From assembly GCF_000758585.1 (NCBI RefSeq), contig NZ_CP009281.1, forward strand, positions 1,922,001 to 1,986,000: a DNA stretch of 64,000 bases, in the 5' to 3' direction. This document shows, piece after piece, positions 8,550-20,500 of this stretch (its first letter is position 1; every line of letters begins with the position of its first letter). The notes beneath the pieces were generated by a model. It was not told the DNA's origin. It searched no databases and saw only the letters and a program-made list of their open reading frames with translations. The DNA is from Paenibacillus sp. FSL R5-0345. GTDB taxonomy: Bacteria; Bacillota; Bacilli; Paenibacillales; Paenibacillaceae. The position numbers and the translations under genes are program-made.

Positions 8550-11500
8550 ATGCGAAAAAAGGTTGCGAAAAAGATTTATCGATTCATGATTTGGATGATG
8601 ATTTTTTTAATGGCTACAAGTCAATCAATCATATATCCAAGAAGTACGTCTTATGCTGCTGAAGGAGAAATTGGTGATTCGTTAAGTGCAGTTCACGAAC
8701 AAGTAATTAAACGTATTTCTCCAACAAATGTTCAAACTTCCGTTGGTGAACCACCAGAACTCCCTTCGGTAGTACAAGCAGTTTACAACGATGATTCCAT
8801 CGGCGAAGTAATGGTTAGCTGGGATGAAATCGATCCTTTAAGTTATGCGAAGGTGGGCACTTTTAACGTAGAGGGAAATGTTAAAGCCTCGGATGTCAAA
8901 GCAGAAGCGACTATTACGGTAACGGATACACAAGAGGGAACAATTGAAGAGGCGAACATAGAGGACTTCTTAAATGACATCAAATTAAATGTTCCTGAGG
9001 GTCAAGGGGCAGTATCGTATACAAATAATTATCAGTCAATGGAACCGGAACCAATGACGTTCGTTAAAGGAGCAGGAACAACTTCTGTAAATAATGGACT
9101 AACCATTGCGATAACTAAAGTGGATGGCGGTGGAGCCATTGCAACATGGGATAAAGCTCCATGGCTATCTGCCGGAATTATTGATACAACGATGCGCTAT
9201 ACAAGTTCAGTTTCAAGTAATGTTGGTTTTGTTATCGGATCAAATGATACGAATCAAGGGGTGTCTATCCGTTACGATGCCAATACAGATTGGGTAATTC
9301 AAAGTCCGGATGGTTCAGGCAATTGGGAAGTATTCGAGGGTCCTGAACTGAAGACAGATATAGATTATCGAATACAAATCGGCTTTCATGGTACGAAGCT
9401 CGTGGTTATAGTAGACGGAGTGACATACTACAATAAGGATACGGATTTATTGAATCAGTCGACAGGGATTGGTCAGGTAGGTCTATATAAACGTTTTGCA
9501 ACAGGAAATGTCTCTATTAAAGAGTTACGTATTGCAGGTGTAGGTACAAAAGATAAACCTTCAAATGTCATTGATTATGTTCAAGACTATGAAGATCCTA
9601 ATTATATACCTCATTGGTCAGGTTTAAATGCTCAAGTAGTGACCGATCTTACGGGTAATAAAGTTCTTTCTCTGAAAAAAGGCACAAAAGAACGGGGTGT
9701 AGATCTAGATTCCCCACAAATTCAAGAGGGTACACTCTCGTTAGATTTCAAGCTGATTAATCCAGCAAAACTAGGTAGCGGTCAAGGCTTTGCGTTTGGT
9801 TTTAGAATGAATGAAACGGCGAGCATATTCAACGAGATTGGGGTTGACCCTAGCATCTGGATACCAGAGTCTAACTCGGGTTGGGGAAGTAAATTAAATA
9901 TTCCTTACCCGATCCAAGGCAGATGGAATAATCTCATGTTCAATTTTAAAGGGAAAACAATCACGGTATTTCTGAATAAAAAGGAGATCGGTGATATTAC
10001 TTTTGCGCAATTCTCAGAAGTAGCTGGGTACTTTGGTCTTCGAATTCGAAGTACGGTAGAATTGCAGATTGATAATATACACTATACAAATCAGATCATA
10101 AAACCCAAACAAATTATTCAGTATAGTAATGATTTTCAAGACAGTATAACAGGTGACTGGAGTAACGGTGCAACGTCTACCATTATTACAGAAGGCAGCA
10201 ACCGAATTCTAAAGTTATCTGGTCTGAATGGTGAAACATGGAATACTGATGCTCCGCTCCTACAGAGCGCGACTTATATGGCTAGTGTGAAACCTACGAA
10301 TACCAATATCGGATTTGCTATTGGTAACAATGCTCTAATTACATTTGATGGTGCGAAATGGATTTTGAAAAAGGGTAACACCATCATTGATTTTGGTGCA
10401 TCTGGTACTAGTACTAGTAGTTCAAATCCTAAACCTTTCGTCTGGAATAAAGTGGGTTTACAATATTCCGACTCCTCTGTAACCCTAAGCATTAACGGGG
10501 CTGAATTGTATGCAAGCTTACCGGCAGGACAGCAATTCGGAGAAGGACGTTTTGGGGTTGTTGCTCAGGATACCATATATATCGATAATATTCTTTTTAC
10601 CGAAGAGTTTATGGATATGAATACTTCTACACAAACGGACAAAATGATTTACGAGGAATATTATGAAGGTAATTCTCAGCTTAATTGGGATGGATATCAT
10701 GCGACACCGCAAGTTATAGATGGATATTTGACAGGTACTATTGATGCTGGAGCAACTGCTTTTAATAGAGATATAACAGCAGTATCTAATGGAATCTATC
10801 AAGTGAAAATGAAGAGTGATGGTCAAGTTGGTGTTAAACTGGGCAATATCACCATATATCAGGAGAGCGCGGGAAAATGGAAATATCAGTTAGAAGGTAG
10901 CGAAGCTGCTATTGGCAATGCTGATGCCATTGCAATAAGCAAAGATTATATTTTACGTGTGCAGGTCATTGAGAAGGAAATAAGCCTATATATAAATGGA
11001 GTATTGGTCGGTAATGTACCAGTATCTGCATATTCCCCAGGAGCATTTGGCTTATATAACACAACTGATGCTGCAATTAAGGTGAATGTAGATGCAATAA
11101 CCGCAGAAGAAATCAGAGTATACCAACCAAATTATTCAGCACAGAATTGGGGCTCTCTGGATAGTAGTAATCCGGTGGTAGAGAGTAACGGAGATGGTCA
11201 AATTCAATTGAACATGCCAGGTGTAGCACTAGCCGTGGATAAGGATAGTCCTAAATTGATGGATCAGAAGGTTACTTTTGATTACAAAACAAATGTAGAC
11301 GCTGGAGCAACTGGTGGGCGATATGGATTTATATTAAGAGGATCCACGGATAATGCATATGTATCGGTTAATCATGACATTAACGGTGTTTGGAAATTGT
11401 TTGCAAATGGAAACGAGGCTACTTTCTCAAACTCATATGAGATGCTAGCCGATACACTTTATCATATCGAACTTCGTTTAGTAGGAACAACCATAAGCTT

Positions 11501-14500
11501 CAAGATTACGGACCCCGATGGCGTGACAACGGATATGGGATCGGTATCTGAAGAAGAAATGACTATGCAGCCAGGTTGGCTTGGACTTCGATCTTGGTAT
11601 GGAAGTAAAAAGATGACAGTGAGCAATGTAAAGATGGTAGAGCTAGAGTCACTACCTAAGCTTCAGGTTGCCTCAGAGACAGATACGATCACTAAAGATG
11701 GTTTAAACGTTACAGTATATAAAGATTTCCCGGGTATTGTTGAATATCAAGTTGATGAACGTAAACTACAGGCTAGCGAGGAGCAAACGAATAGTCTGAA
11801 GATCAACAATATGGATTATGTGCCTCGCACCATATCTAATAAAGAGAGCGATAGTAAGTATCAGTATACAATGATGATTGACGAGATTGGTGTTGTCATC
11901 GAAGCACATATTGAGGCGAAAGCGAATCATATCGTACGTTTTGAAATTGATAAAATAACTGAAAAACCGGATGGGTTTGTTGTCCGTTCGATTCAAATTA
12001 ACAATTCTCTAATCCATGTGAATAGCGCTATGGAAAATGCAACGTATGCATGGAGTAAATCGGATGGAGCATGGCACGGATTAACAGAAGAACTGGTCGA
12101 TAACATGAATCTTATGAAACAGAGTAGCGCTTCAGGCGTTACGATGGCTATGGTGAGCGGAAATGGCTTGGGAGCATCGATTGAAGACAATGTAATCAGC
12201 GGTGGCAATAAAATGATTGTGACCACGGAAAAGAAACCACTTGTCAATAAAGTGACAGTGAAGCCGGGTACTTGGACGTATCGCCATCTTCAAAGTAATG
12301 AAACGGAAGAACTGCCTTGGTATGAGGTAGTTGTGACAAATGATCGGAATAATGACGGTAAAACAGATTGGCAGGATGCAGCTGTTGCTTATCGGACGAA
12401 TATTTTTAAGGAGCCATTTGGTGCTCGGGATATGCAGAACAATATGATGTACATCGCATTCAACTTTGCTAGCCAGGCAAATGATCCTTTCTTGAATTCG
12501 TTGGATACGGGTAAAATTCTGTACAATTATACTGATGGCTTTGGACAGATGATTCTTCATAAGGGATATCAGGCAGAGGGCCATGATGATGATATTCCAT
12601 CCTATTCCAACATTGGTGTGAGGCAGGGTGGATTGGATGAATTAAACTATCTCATCAATGAGGGCGATAAGTATAATCTTAACGTGGGTGTTCATCTCAA
12701 TGCAACAGAGTATCAACTTGATGCTAACGAACTGAATTATTCCAACTTAAATGGAGCATCATCAAAAGGGCCGACAGTAGATAGGCTTTCCGGAGGTTGG
12801 GATTGGATTGATACGTCTTATTATGTTGATCAGACGAAGGATGTCTTGAGTGGGAATCTAGAGTCACGGTTCAAAAACTTATTTAATCTGACGAAGGATT
12901 CTTTGAGCCCGAATGATCCTACATTAGACTTCTTCTATATTGATGTGTATACAGGCAATGATTACAATGCCTATAAATTGCTGCAATACGCTAATAATCT
13001 TGGACTAAAAGTAGGAACGGAATTTGCCGGCCCATTAGAGCCCGGTGTGGATTTTGTTCACTGGGGTCCAGATTTAGGATATCCGAATAAGGGGAATTCT
13101 AGCATTCTATCAAGAATAGTGAAGAATAATCTAGATATTTTCGTTGGAAATGCCTTATTCAAAGGACAAAAAATACCAGGTGTGACAACGTGGGGAGATT
13201 CCAAACCGGATGTACAGCAAGGTGTAACTGTATTCTTTAACGAAGTATTACCTACGAAGTTCATGCAACATTTTGGTGTTATGAAATATGAAGAGGATAA
13301 AATTACGTTTGATAACGAAGTGATCTCTAAGAGAAATAAATTAACGAATATGATTGAGTTATCTAAAAATGGCAAGCTTATATCTTCTTGGAAAGATACG
13401 GGGACGACAACAGACGAATCAGAGCGTCATACTGGTGAAGCGAATTCGTTAATTCCTTGGGTTTGGGATATGAAGACCAATAAGATCTTGGGTGTAAACG
13501 AAGGTGCAAGACTATATCACTGGAATACAACAGGCAACGCGACAACTTGGCAGTTGACGGATGAATTTAAAGATGTGAGCCAATTCAATATGTATGAGCT
13601 GACACAACAAGGCAAAGTGTTAGTCGATACAGTTGTTGCTCATGATGGATCTCTCACGATAAATAAGGCTAAGAAAAATACACCTTATGTGCTTTATCCT
13701 ACATCAGCGGATGCTCTAGTATTGGTCCCTGCTGCAACAAATTGGGGTGAAGGCAGTCTTATTAAGGATTTCGCCTTTAATTCTGAGCAATTGAATGTTC
13801 CAGGTTCCTGGACAGCTGATGATCTAAGTAATATTACAATCAAGACAGTGCAAGGTGATCGCGAATACGATACCAGCAAAGAAATGAACAAATCGAATTG
13901 GAATAAATACGCTGAGGTTGGAAACAAAGCGGGTATCTTGTCTCAGGAAATTAATGGACTACAGCCTGGTGAGGATTATACTGTCGGGGTGTGGACTCAG
14001 ACGGAGAAAGGAAGAAAATCTTCTCTGCAGGTTACAATTAACGGTAAAACCTATTCTAATCATGTGACAGGGCAGGACGGTATCCATAACTCATCCTTCA
14101 AGTATGTCGATACAACATGGCAGAGAATGAATGTTGAATTTAAGGTTCCTGAAGGTGTTACTACTGCAACAGTGAAGTTGCTAGCTGATTCAGGAGTTGG
14201 TACTGTACAATTTGATGATGTTCGTATTTGGAAGCATACGTCAGTGGAGAAGGATCCTACGAATAAAAATTATGTTGTGTATGAGGATTTCGAGAATGTG
14301 TATGAAGGTTGGGGTCCATTTGAGTATGGTGGTGGGTCTAGACAAATTCATATTGCAACTGACCAAAGTAATCCACACGATAACAATCCTATCGTTCAGG
14401 CAGCTGAGAACAAAGTTGGTCCTGTGATGACTTGGGTTCTGAATGGTGAAAACTCGCTAAAAATGAATGAAACAGATGTGGGTAAACTCATTAAAACAAA

Positions 14501-15953
14501 CGAATCTAGCGTGAAATTGAAGCCAAATAAAGAATATGAGTTAGGATTTATCTATACTTCAGAAACGAATGTTGGTTATGAAGTGTCGGTACAATCACGT
14601 TCTTCAAAAGAGATTGTATTAAAGGAAACGCTAGGTAATTTAACCAATCCAGGCAATAAAGCTGGAGAAAATGGCGGTTATATCACATTCAAGCAAAGCT
14701 TTACAACCGGTAATCAGGATGATTATCAAGTAATTTTCAAAATGATTACCAAAGGTTCGGGAAAAGCTACATCTGATTTTGCTTTTATTCTAGATGATTT
14801 TTATATTAAGGGAAGTAATCTAGACATCTCTAAAGATCTTCTTCAACAAACGATTACCGATGCAGCAGCATTAAAGAGTTCAGATTATTCATCTGAAACC
14901 TGGGCAATCGTTGCGGCTGCTCTGGATAAAGCGGAGAAGATTCTGAAGGATCCTAGCGCTACGATTACTTCACTAGATGAAATGCGAGTAGAGCTTGAAA
15001 ATGCGATAAAAAGTCTTGAATTCGCTCTTAGCATTGTAGCTATAGAGGATGTAAAGATTGAAACCGAAGTTGGCTCCGCGCCGAAACTGCCTGCGGAAGT
15101 AACTGTGACCCTGAGCAATCATACGATACAGAAAACGTTGGTTGTATGGGATGAGATTCATTCTTCGAGTTATGCACAAGCGGGGAGCTTCCATGTAAAA
15201 GGCACGGTTGCTGGGACTGATATGAAAGCAATAGCGATTGTAACGGTCAAAGCAAAGGAAAGTAATCAATCAGGGACAGATTCTGGCAATGTTTCTGACC
15301 CAAGTTCTAACCCAAGTTCTAATCCAAGTTCAGGTGCGAAACCGGAGACTACTCCAAATCCAGGAACCGGCTCAGATCAAGGATCTGGAATCAAACCTAA
15401 ATCCTTTATCGATACCGTGGGTCACTGGGCAAATAAGGATATTCAGGCTTTGGTGAGTAAAGGTATCTTGAGGGGTGTCACAGATCAGAATTTTGCTCCG
15501 GACAAGACGATTAATCGTTCTGAAATCGCAGCGATCCTGGCACGAGCTCTAGGTCTTGAAGTAAAAGGGTCAACGTCATTTAAGGATGTGCCGCAAGATA
15601 AATGGTACAGCGATAGTGTTATTGCTACGGCAGATGCTGGGTTGATTAAAGGGTATGAAGGTAATTTGTTTGATCCGACGAAACCTCTAAGCCGTCAGGA
15701 AATGGCAGTTATTATGGCAAGAGTACTTGAATTGAAGGGGAAATCTCCTAAAATATCAGATGCTTCACAAGCTGTACTAGCTACGTATATAGATGCGGAT
15801 CAGGCAGGGATATGGTCTAAGCAGGCATTGGCTACTTGCATCGAATTGGGTCTAATCCAAGGGACCCCTGATCATAAACTCAATCCGAAGAGTAATCTGA
15901 CTCGTGCGGAAGCTGCAGTCATGATCAGCAGATTATTAACGTATTTAGGTTAG
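8550..15953 (+). CDS. S-layer-anchored GH101 endo-alpha-N-acetylgalactosaminidase, multidomain
   Basis: 2467 residues, start after AAGGGGGAAAGG. Order: signal peptide (1-37), Ig-like Big_4 type domain (55-130, ends VKAEATITV), several LamG/concanavalin-like beta-sandwiches (165-1040), then the GH101 catalytic region (about 1050-1720). GH101 marks are LHKGYQAEGHDDDIPSYSNIG, VGVHLNATE, DFFYIDVYTG (likely nucleophile Asp near 1463) and VGTEFAGP (likely acid/base Glu near 1490). Carbohydrate-binding-like domains follow, then a FIVAR-like helix bundle (about 2100-2155), a second Ig-like domain, a Ser/Pro linker and three SLH domains (about 2285-2467). The family releases Gal-beta-1,3-GalNAc from O-glycoproteins such as mucin. 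SLH domains tether it to pyruvylated wall polymer. Family call is strong, linkage specificity is inferred. Confidence 0.9.
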   Translation: MRKKVAKKIYRFMIWMMIFLMATSQSIIYPRSTSYAAEGEIGDSLSAVHEQVIKRISPTNVQTSVGEPPELPSVVQAVYNDDSIGEVMVSWDEIDPLSYAKVGTFNVEGNVKASDVKAEATITVTDTQEGTIEEANIEDFLNDIKLNVPEGQGAVSYTNNYQSMEPEPMTFVKGAGTTSVNNGLTIAITKVDGGGAIATWDKAPWLSAGIIDTTMRYTSSVSSNVGFVIGSNDTNQGVSIRYDANTDWVIQSPDGSGNWEVFEGPELKTDIDYRIQIGFHGTKLVVIVDGVTYYNKDTDLLNQSTGIGQVGLYKRFATGNVSIKELRIAGVGTKDKPSNVIDYVQDYEDPNYIPHWSGLNAQVVTDLTGNKVLSLKKGTKERGVDLDSPQIQEGTLSLDFKLINPAKLGSGQGFAFGFRMNETASIFNEIGVDPSIWIPESNSGWGSKLNIPYPIQGRWNNLMFNFKGKTITVFLNKKEIGDITFAQFSEVAGYFGLRIRSTVELQIDNIHYTNQIIKPKQIIQYSNDFQDSITGDWSNGATSTIITEGSNRILKLSGLNGETWNTDAPLLQSATYMASVKPTNTNIGFAIGNNALITFDGAKWILKKGNTIIDFGASGTSTSSSNPKPFVWNKVGLQYSDSSVTLSINGAELYASLPAGQQFGEGRFGVVAQDTIYIDNILFTEEFMDMNTSTQTDKMIYEEYYEGNSQLNWDGYHATPQVIDGYLTGTIDAGATAFNRDITAVSNGIYQVKMKSDGQVGVKLGNITIYQESAGKWKYQLEGSEAAIGNADAIAISKDYILRVQVIEKEISLYINGVLVGNVPVSAYSPGAFGLYNTTDAAIKVNVDAITAEEIRVYQPNYSAQNWGSLDSSNPVVESNGDGQIQLNMPGVALAVDKDSPKLMDQKVTFDYKTNVDAGATGGRYGFILRGSTDNAYVSVNHDINGVWKLFANGNEATFSNSYEMLADTLYHIELRLVGTTISFKITDPDGVTTDMGSVSEEEMTMQPGWLGLRSWYGSKKMTVSNVKMVELESLPKLQVASETDTITKDGLNVTVYKDFPGIVEYQVDERKLQASEEQTNSLKINNMDYVPRTISNKESDSKYQYTMMIDEIGVVIEAHIEAKANHIVRFEIDKITEKPDGFVVRSIQINNSLIHVNSAMENATYAWSKSDGAWHGLTEELVDNMNLMKQSSASGVTMAMVSGNGLGASIEDNVISGGNKMIVTTEKKPLVNKVTVKPGTWTYRHLQSNETEELPWYEVVVTNDRNNDGKTDWQDAAVAYRTNIFKEPFGARDMQNNMMYIAFNFASQANDPFLNSLDTGKILYNYTDGFGQMILHKGYQAEGHDDDIPSYSNIGVRQGGLDELNYLINEGDKYNLNVGVHLNATEYQLDANELNYSNLNGASSKGPTVDRLSGGWDWIDTSYYVDQTKDVLSGNLESRFKNLFNLTKDSLSPNDPTLDFFYIDVYTGNDYNAYKLLQYANNLGLKVGTEFAGPLEPGVDFVHWGPDLGYPNKGNSSILSRIVKNNLDIFVGNALFKGQKIPGVTTWGDSKPDVQQGVTVFFNEVLPTKFMQHFGVMKYEEDKITFDNEVISKRNKLTNMIELSKNGKLISSWKDTGTTTDESERHTGEANSLIPWVWDMKTNKILGVNEGARLYHWNTTGNATTWQLTDEFKDVSQFNMYELTQQGKVLVDTVVAHDGSLTINKAKKNTPYVLYPTSADALVLVPAATNWGEGSLIKDFAFNSEQLNVPGSWTADDLSNITIKTVQGDREYDTSKEMNKSNWNKYAEVGNKAGILSQEINGLQPGEDYTVGVWTQTEKGRKSSLQVTINGKTYSNHVTGQDGIHNSSFKYVDTTWQRMNVEFKVPEGVTTATVKLLADSGVGTVQFDDVRIWKHTSVEKDPTNKNYVVYEDFENVYEGWGPFEYGGGSRQIHIATDQSNPHDNNPIVQAAENKVGPVMTWVLNGENSLKMNETDVGKLIKTNESSVKLKPNKEYELGFIYTSETNVGYEVSVQSRSSKEIVLKETLGNLTNPGNKAGENGGYITFKQSFTTGNQDDYQVIFKMITKGSGKATSDFAFILDDFYIKGSNLDISKDLLQQTITDAAALKSSDYSSETWAIVAAALDKAEKILKDPSATITSLDEMRVELENAIKSLEFALSIVAIEDVKIETEVGSAPKLPAEVTVTLSNHTIQKTLVVWDEIHSSSYAQAGSFHVKGTVAGTDMKAIAIVTVKAKESNQSGTDSGNVSDPSSNPSSNPSSGAKPETTPNPGTGSDQGSGIKPKSFIDTVGHWANKDIQALVSKGILRGVTDQNFAPDKTINRSEIAAILARALGLEVKGSTSFKDVPQDKWYSDSVIATADAGLIKGYEGNLFDPTKPLSRQEMAVIMARVLELKGKSPKISDASQAVLATYIDADQAGIWSKQALATCIELGLIQGTPDHKLNPKSNLTRAEAAVMISRLLTYLG

Positions 15954-15980
15954 GAATATTCAATCGAATTGGTAAAAGTG

Positions 15981-16025
15981 AAAAAGGGATGTAGTGGCTT
16001 AATCAGGCTGCTTCATCCTTTTTTT
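15981..16025 (+). terminator. Rho-independent terminator after GH101 gene
   Basis: Stem gggatgtag / cttcatcc with imperfect inner pairing, followed by eight T residues, starting about 30 bases after the stop codon. Confidence 0.65.
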
Positions 16026-16141
16026 GCGCTTATTAAAGAGAAAGAAAAGGGGTTGAACATAGCTCAGCAAAACAGGAACAACGATCCTCACATCCAGTTG
16101 ATATAATGAAATCACCGTACGGGGGAAGGTTGGTGCTGCAC

Positions 16142-17032
16142 TTGAATTACAGTAAAGATATAGAGAAATGTGTTGAATATATTGAAGCTCATATCAAAGA
16201 AAATATTTCAGTAGAAGAAATAGCCGCTGAGGTCGGATATTCGGTGTATCATTTTTGCCGAGTGTTTAGCCTATGCAAGGAAATGTCCGTGATGGAATAT
16301 GTGCGGAGCCGGAAGTTATCTTTAGCGTCGCTTGAATTATTTGCCGGTAAAAGGATCATTGATATCGCGCTGGACTATGGTTTTGAGACGCAAAGCGGAT
16401 TTACTAAGGCCTTTCGTAAGGCTTTTGGCTATAGCCCGACACAATATGCCGCACGGATGGACGGATTTACTAAAGGAACAACACTATTTGAAATCGGAGG
16501 TTTTATAATGAACCCTGTTATTGTTCGCAAGCCTGCTCTTAAGGTCGCTGGTTATGGGATTCAAACCAATGTTGCGGGAAGTATGTACACCAAGGATATT
16601 GCTTCTTTTTGGAGCCATTATGAAGGTGAGAATCTGGAGTCCAAAATGTATAAAATACTAACCCCGCCTAAACACGGAGAGGTCGGTTTGTGTATTCCTT
16701 CTTCGGATAATGGCAATGCCACCTATCTTCTAGGTGTTATTGTAGAGGACTACTCCAAGGTGGAAGAGGATATGCTGACGATGGATGTACCGGAAGCTGA
16801 GTATGCCGTGTTCACAACCCCGCCAGTGGATACTTCAACGGATACAGAGCAAATACAGTTTGCACAGGTTATAAAAAGCACTTGGAAGTATATCTTCGAA
16901 GAATGGTTTAAGGACAGCGGCTACGTCTATGATGACAGTAAGCTGGATTTCGAATTCTATGACGAACGCTGCCATTCGCGGCCGGATACGGTGATGGAGA
17001 TTTATGTTCCTGTGAAAAAATCTACAGAATAA
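16142..17032 (+). CDS. AraC-type regulator fused to GyrI-like effector-binding domain
   Basis: About 296 residues. The likely start is a TTG (MNYSKDIEKCVEYIEAHI) placed after GGGGGAAGG; an upstream in-frame ATG at 16106 would add 12 residues with no clear ribosome site. Residues 1-105 hold two AraC helix-turn-helix motifs (SVEEIAAEVGYSVYHFCRVF and RIIDIALDYGFETQSGFTKAF). Residues about 130-295 resemble the GyrI-like/Bacterial transcription activator effector-binding domain (PALKVAGYGIQT, EAEYAVFTTPP, FEFYDERCH). Such proteins (Rob/SoxS-like in Bacillales) bind small hydrophobic molecules. Target genes are unknown. Confidence 0.85.
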   Translation: MNYSKDIEKCVEYIEAHIKENISVEEIAAEVGYSVYHFCRVFSLCKEMSVMEYVRSRKLSLASLELFAGKRIIDIALDYGFETQSGFTKAFRKAFGYSPTQYAARMDGFTKGTTLFEIGGFIMNPVIVRKPALKVAGYGIQTNVAGSMYTKDIASFWSHYEGENLESKMYKILTPPKHGEVGLCIPSSDNGNATYLLGVIVEDYSKVEEDMLTMDVPEAEYAVFTTPPVDTSTDTEQIQFAQVIKSTWKYIFEEWFKDSGYVYDDSKLDFEFYDERCHSRPDTVMEIYVPVKKSTE

Positions 17033-17503
17033 TTTGAACGAAATAAAAAAGCAATGGGAAAGGCTCCTCGGTGACGACAGCAACTACGGGAATGTTTGGA
17101 CTTTCGGTCGCTGTTGTCTCCAGATGTTCTTGATTTTTACCGCTTATGCGGATAACATCCGAAGACAAAGGCGAGCGCTACGCTCCTACAGTTCCAAACT
17201 TCCCCTACGTTACTTTCACCTCAGCAGCATTTGCTATGTTCTAATTATTCAGTCGATACGGGGTGTCGACATAAGAAGGTCCGCAGCGGGTTATACGCTG
17301 CGGGCTTTTTAACGTGCTAATAATAGAAGCATCTGGAGCGCATCTAATAGACAAGAAAACAACATATCATGATCGACAAAATAAGACACCTATGTAAAAA
17401 ACAGTATGATATGATCGCTATGAATTCTCTAGAACTATTGAACTAATAGTTAAAGGATTAGAAGTATCTGTAGTTCATTTTATACATAAATAGGAGGAGT
17501 AAA
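17033..17503. other. Gene-free region with a terminator
   Basis: The 470 bases hold no convincing gene. A 92-codon frame at 17034-17312 lacks a family signature and ends in the terminator. A hairpin (ccgcagcg / cgctgcgg then a T-run, near 17281-17310) is the one clear element. The last 30 bases carry the ribosome site of the next gene. Confidence 0.5.
17281..17310 (+). terminator. Rho-independent terminator
   Basis: GC-rich stem ccgcagcg / cgctgcgg with loop ggttata and downstream gcttttt. Confidence 0.7.
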
Positions 17504-20500
17504 GTGATTACTAAACAGGTTTTATTAAAGAAAACTATCGTATTCATGCTTATTGTTTGTCTTACCTCATTACCTTTCGGTACGATTTTTGCAAGTAAGG
17601 CTTCTGATATTCAAGGGACTTGGGCTGAAGCGCAAATTACGAAATGGATGGAGAAAGGACTCGTATCAGGCTATCCAGACGGGGATTTTAAACCGGATCA
17701 TTCGATTACAAGAGCTGAATTGGTTGTGCTAATCAATAAGTCTTTTGGATTTGTTAAGACAGAGGAGCATTCTTTTAAAGATGTAAAAGCTTCAGATTGG
17801 TATTATTCAGGTCTTTTAGTGGCGAATGCGGCAGGATACATACAAGGTTATTCAGATGGTTCATTCGGACCTAATAAGAAGGTCACACGACAAGAATTTG
17901 CGGTGATTATTAGTAAATTACTTGCACTGTCCTCTTCAGATTCAGCTAATAAGTTTAGCGACACATCAGCTAGTCCTGTATGGAGTAAAGGGGCTATAGG
18001 GTCTGTATACGATAAAGGAATCATGTCGGGGTATTCGGATAATACCTTTCATCCAGAATCCTTTGCTACTCGTGCAGAGGCTATTGTAATCTTGGACAGA
18101 TCCTTAACGATCAAGAATGAAGCTTCTATAGGAAGTCTCTCGTATGATACAGCGGGAACTTATGGTCCTTTAACAGGGAATGAGAAGGTAAGTCAAAACG
18201 TAGTCATTAACTCTCCTGATGTAACACTAAGAAACATGACGATCACGGGTAACTTATTACTCGCAGAAGGAATTGCCGAGGGAGATGTATTGTTAAAAGA
18301 TGTCACGGTTAACGGTATTACTACGGTTAAAGGTGGGGGAGCACACAGTATTCATTTTGAGAATGCTAGACTAACCTCGGTGATTGTTGATAAGAAGACA
18401 GGGACGATTAGAATTGTTGCTATTGGTTCAACAGTTATTGAGAAGCTCCAGGTTCAATCAGCGGCAACCATTGAAGCTGCTAATGGAGTGAGTATTCAAA
18501 CTTTGATTCTTAACGCGAGCACGAATGTTATAGGGACTGGGACGATTGTTCATGCAATAATAAATGCACTCGGAATTATTATGGAACAGGCACCACGTAA
18601 TTTAGAGGTAGGAAAAGATGTACCCTCAAATGTGAACTTAACTATAAATGGTATACTTCGAGCAGCATCAACGGCTACACCAACTCCTGCAGGAGTAACA
18701 TCTGGTTCTTCTGGATCGCCAGGCGGATCATCACCGGGGGGAACGGGGACGGTACCAACGGTAACGCCGGCACCGGTAACTACACCAATACCAACACCAA
18801 CACCAACACCAACACCAACACCAACACCAACACTAACACCAACACCAACACCAACACCAACACCAACGCCTATTGTATCTCCATTGCCAACTCCAATGCC
18901 GACATTTACGCCTGAAGTGACACCACCAGCACCAACAAGCACGCCGGGACCAGTGAATAACGTATTTGGAACAGTTACACGTGCAGATGGTCAGAAATTA
19001 TTTAAAGAGGGCATTCTTTCTTTGAAAAAGGTTGAAAATGATATGAGTATTGGTTACGGAACAATGGTGATTGACGGGAAATTTGATATTAATTTGCATG
19101 ATGGAGATTATCTAATTACAGGGGTTTCTGATTTAAACTCATCGGAGCAGATTTCGTTATATTATACTTTCAAGGTATCTAATGGACAGCCTGACCCTAG
19201 TTCGCTTGATATTGTAATCCCAGAAGGACATCAAGGTAGTGTTAAGTTTCAAGATGGTACTTCAGTAAGAAACGGTTCGTTAACTATTTCAAGGATAGAG
19301 CCCAATGTATCTGCTATTTTCAATGCACAAATAGTAGAAGGTCGATTTACTTTGTACTTACCGGATGGAACATATCTAGTTAATCAGATTAATAATGAAA
19401 CCCAAGAGCAAATCTCACTAAATTATAAACTCAAGATTGTTAATGGTCAGATTGACCCAAGTCAACTTACTATAATAATTCCTCCTAAGACTACTGGGAC
19501 TATCGCTAGGGTAGATGGATCAGTAGTACCTTCAGGAACACTTTTGGTGCATGGAACAGATAGTCCAGAGGTTCCAGGTTATTTCGCACAGGTTCTAGAG
19601 GGCGAGTATAGCCTGTATTTGCCTGACGGTAACTACCAGGCAGATAATTTTTTCGTCAATAATATCGCTAATAGAATTTCAATAGATTATAGGTTCACGG
19701 TGATTAACGGTAAGACGATTCCAAGTCCGTTGGCAATTACGATACCTAAAGCATATGTTGGTAGTGTTCAAAATGCAGATGGAAGTGTTATAACAAATGG
19801 ACTTATAACCGTATATAAGACTAATGTAGATGGTTCACAGTCCTTCTTCACTGCAGCTATTTACCAAGGGATATTTACCTTGTTTTTGCCTGAAGGTGCC
19901 TATCAATTAATTAATTTATCTAGCGGCATAGAGCAAATACAGCTAAATTATTCTTTTATAATAGCCAATGACCAACCTGAACCGAATCCACTGAATATTG
20001 TAGTGCCAAAGAAGTATACGGGGACTATTAGTTCTGAGGAGGATTCACAGGTAAATGGATGGCTAGGCCTTGTTAGCACTGGTTCTGAGAAGCCGGCTAC
20101 TAAATACTTCTTCCAAGTAAAGAACGGAGAATTTAACCTTTTCTTACCAGAGGGCTCTTATGAGGCGAATACATTTACTGATTTGAATCAAAATCAAACA
20201 CCGCTAAGCTTTCCTATTACAATAGGGAAGGAGCAGACTAGTCCGATTTCAATCCATATAGCATTACCTCAAAAAAATATTACAGGTACTTTAACCTATT
20301 CAGATGGATCGAACTTAGCGGACGGATTGTTTTTTGTGAATAGTACGGAGTCGGGGTCTACTTTTCAGTTAACAGTTTCAATTATTGATGGCAAATTTGA
20401 TTTTTATTTACCTGATGGTAACTATAGAGTAATGTCCCATTTAAATTTAACGGACAAAATATCCACCTTTATCGGAACTAATTTCACGGTTATTGACGGG

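Noticed and set aside
17034..17312. 92-codon frame after the AraC/GyrI gene
   Set aside because: No ribosome site or family signature, and it ends inside a terminator.
18781..18870. Possible CRISPR array
   Set aside because: Six-base tandem coding repeat with no spacers; no cas genes in the window.
18550..18942. Minus-strand 130-codon frame rich in Val-Gly
   Set aside because: It is the reverse complement of the Thr-Pro hexanucleotide repeat of the SLH gene, without its own ribosome site or domain.
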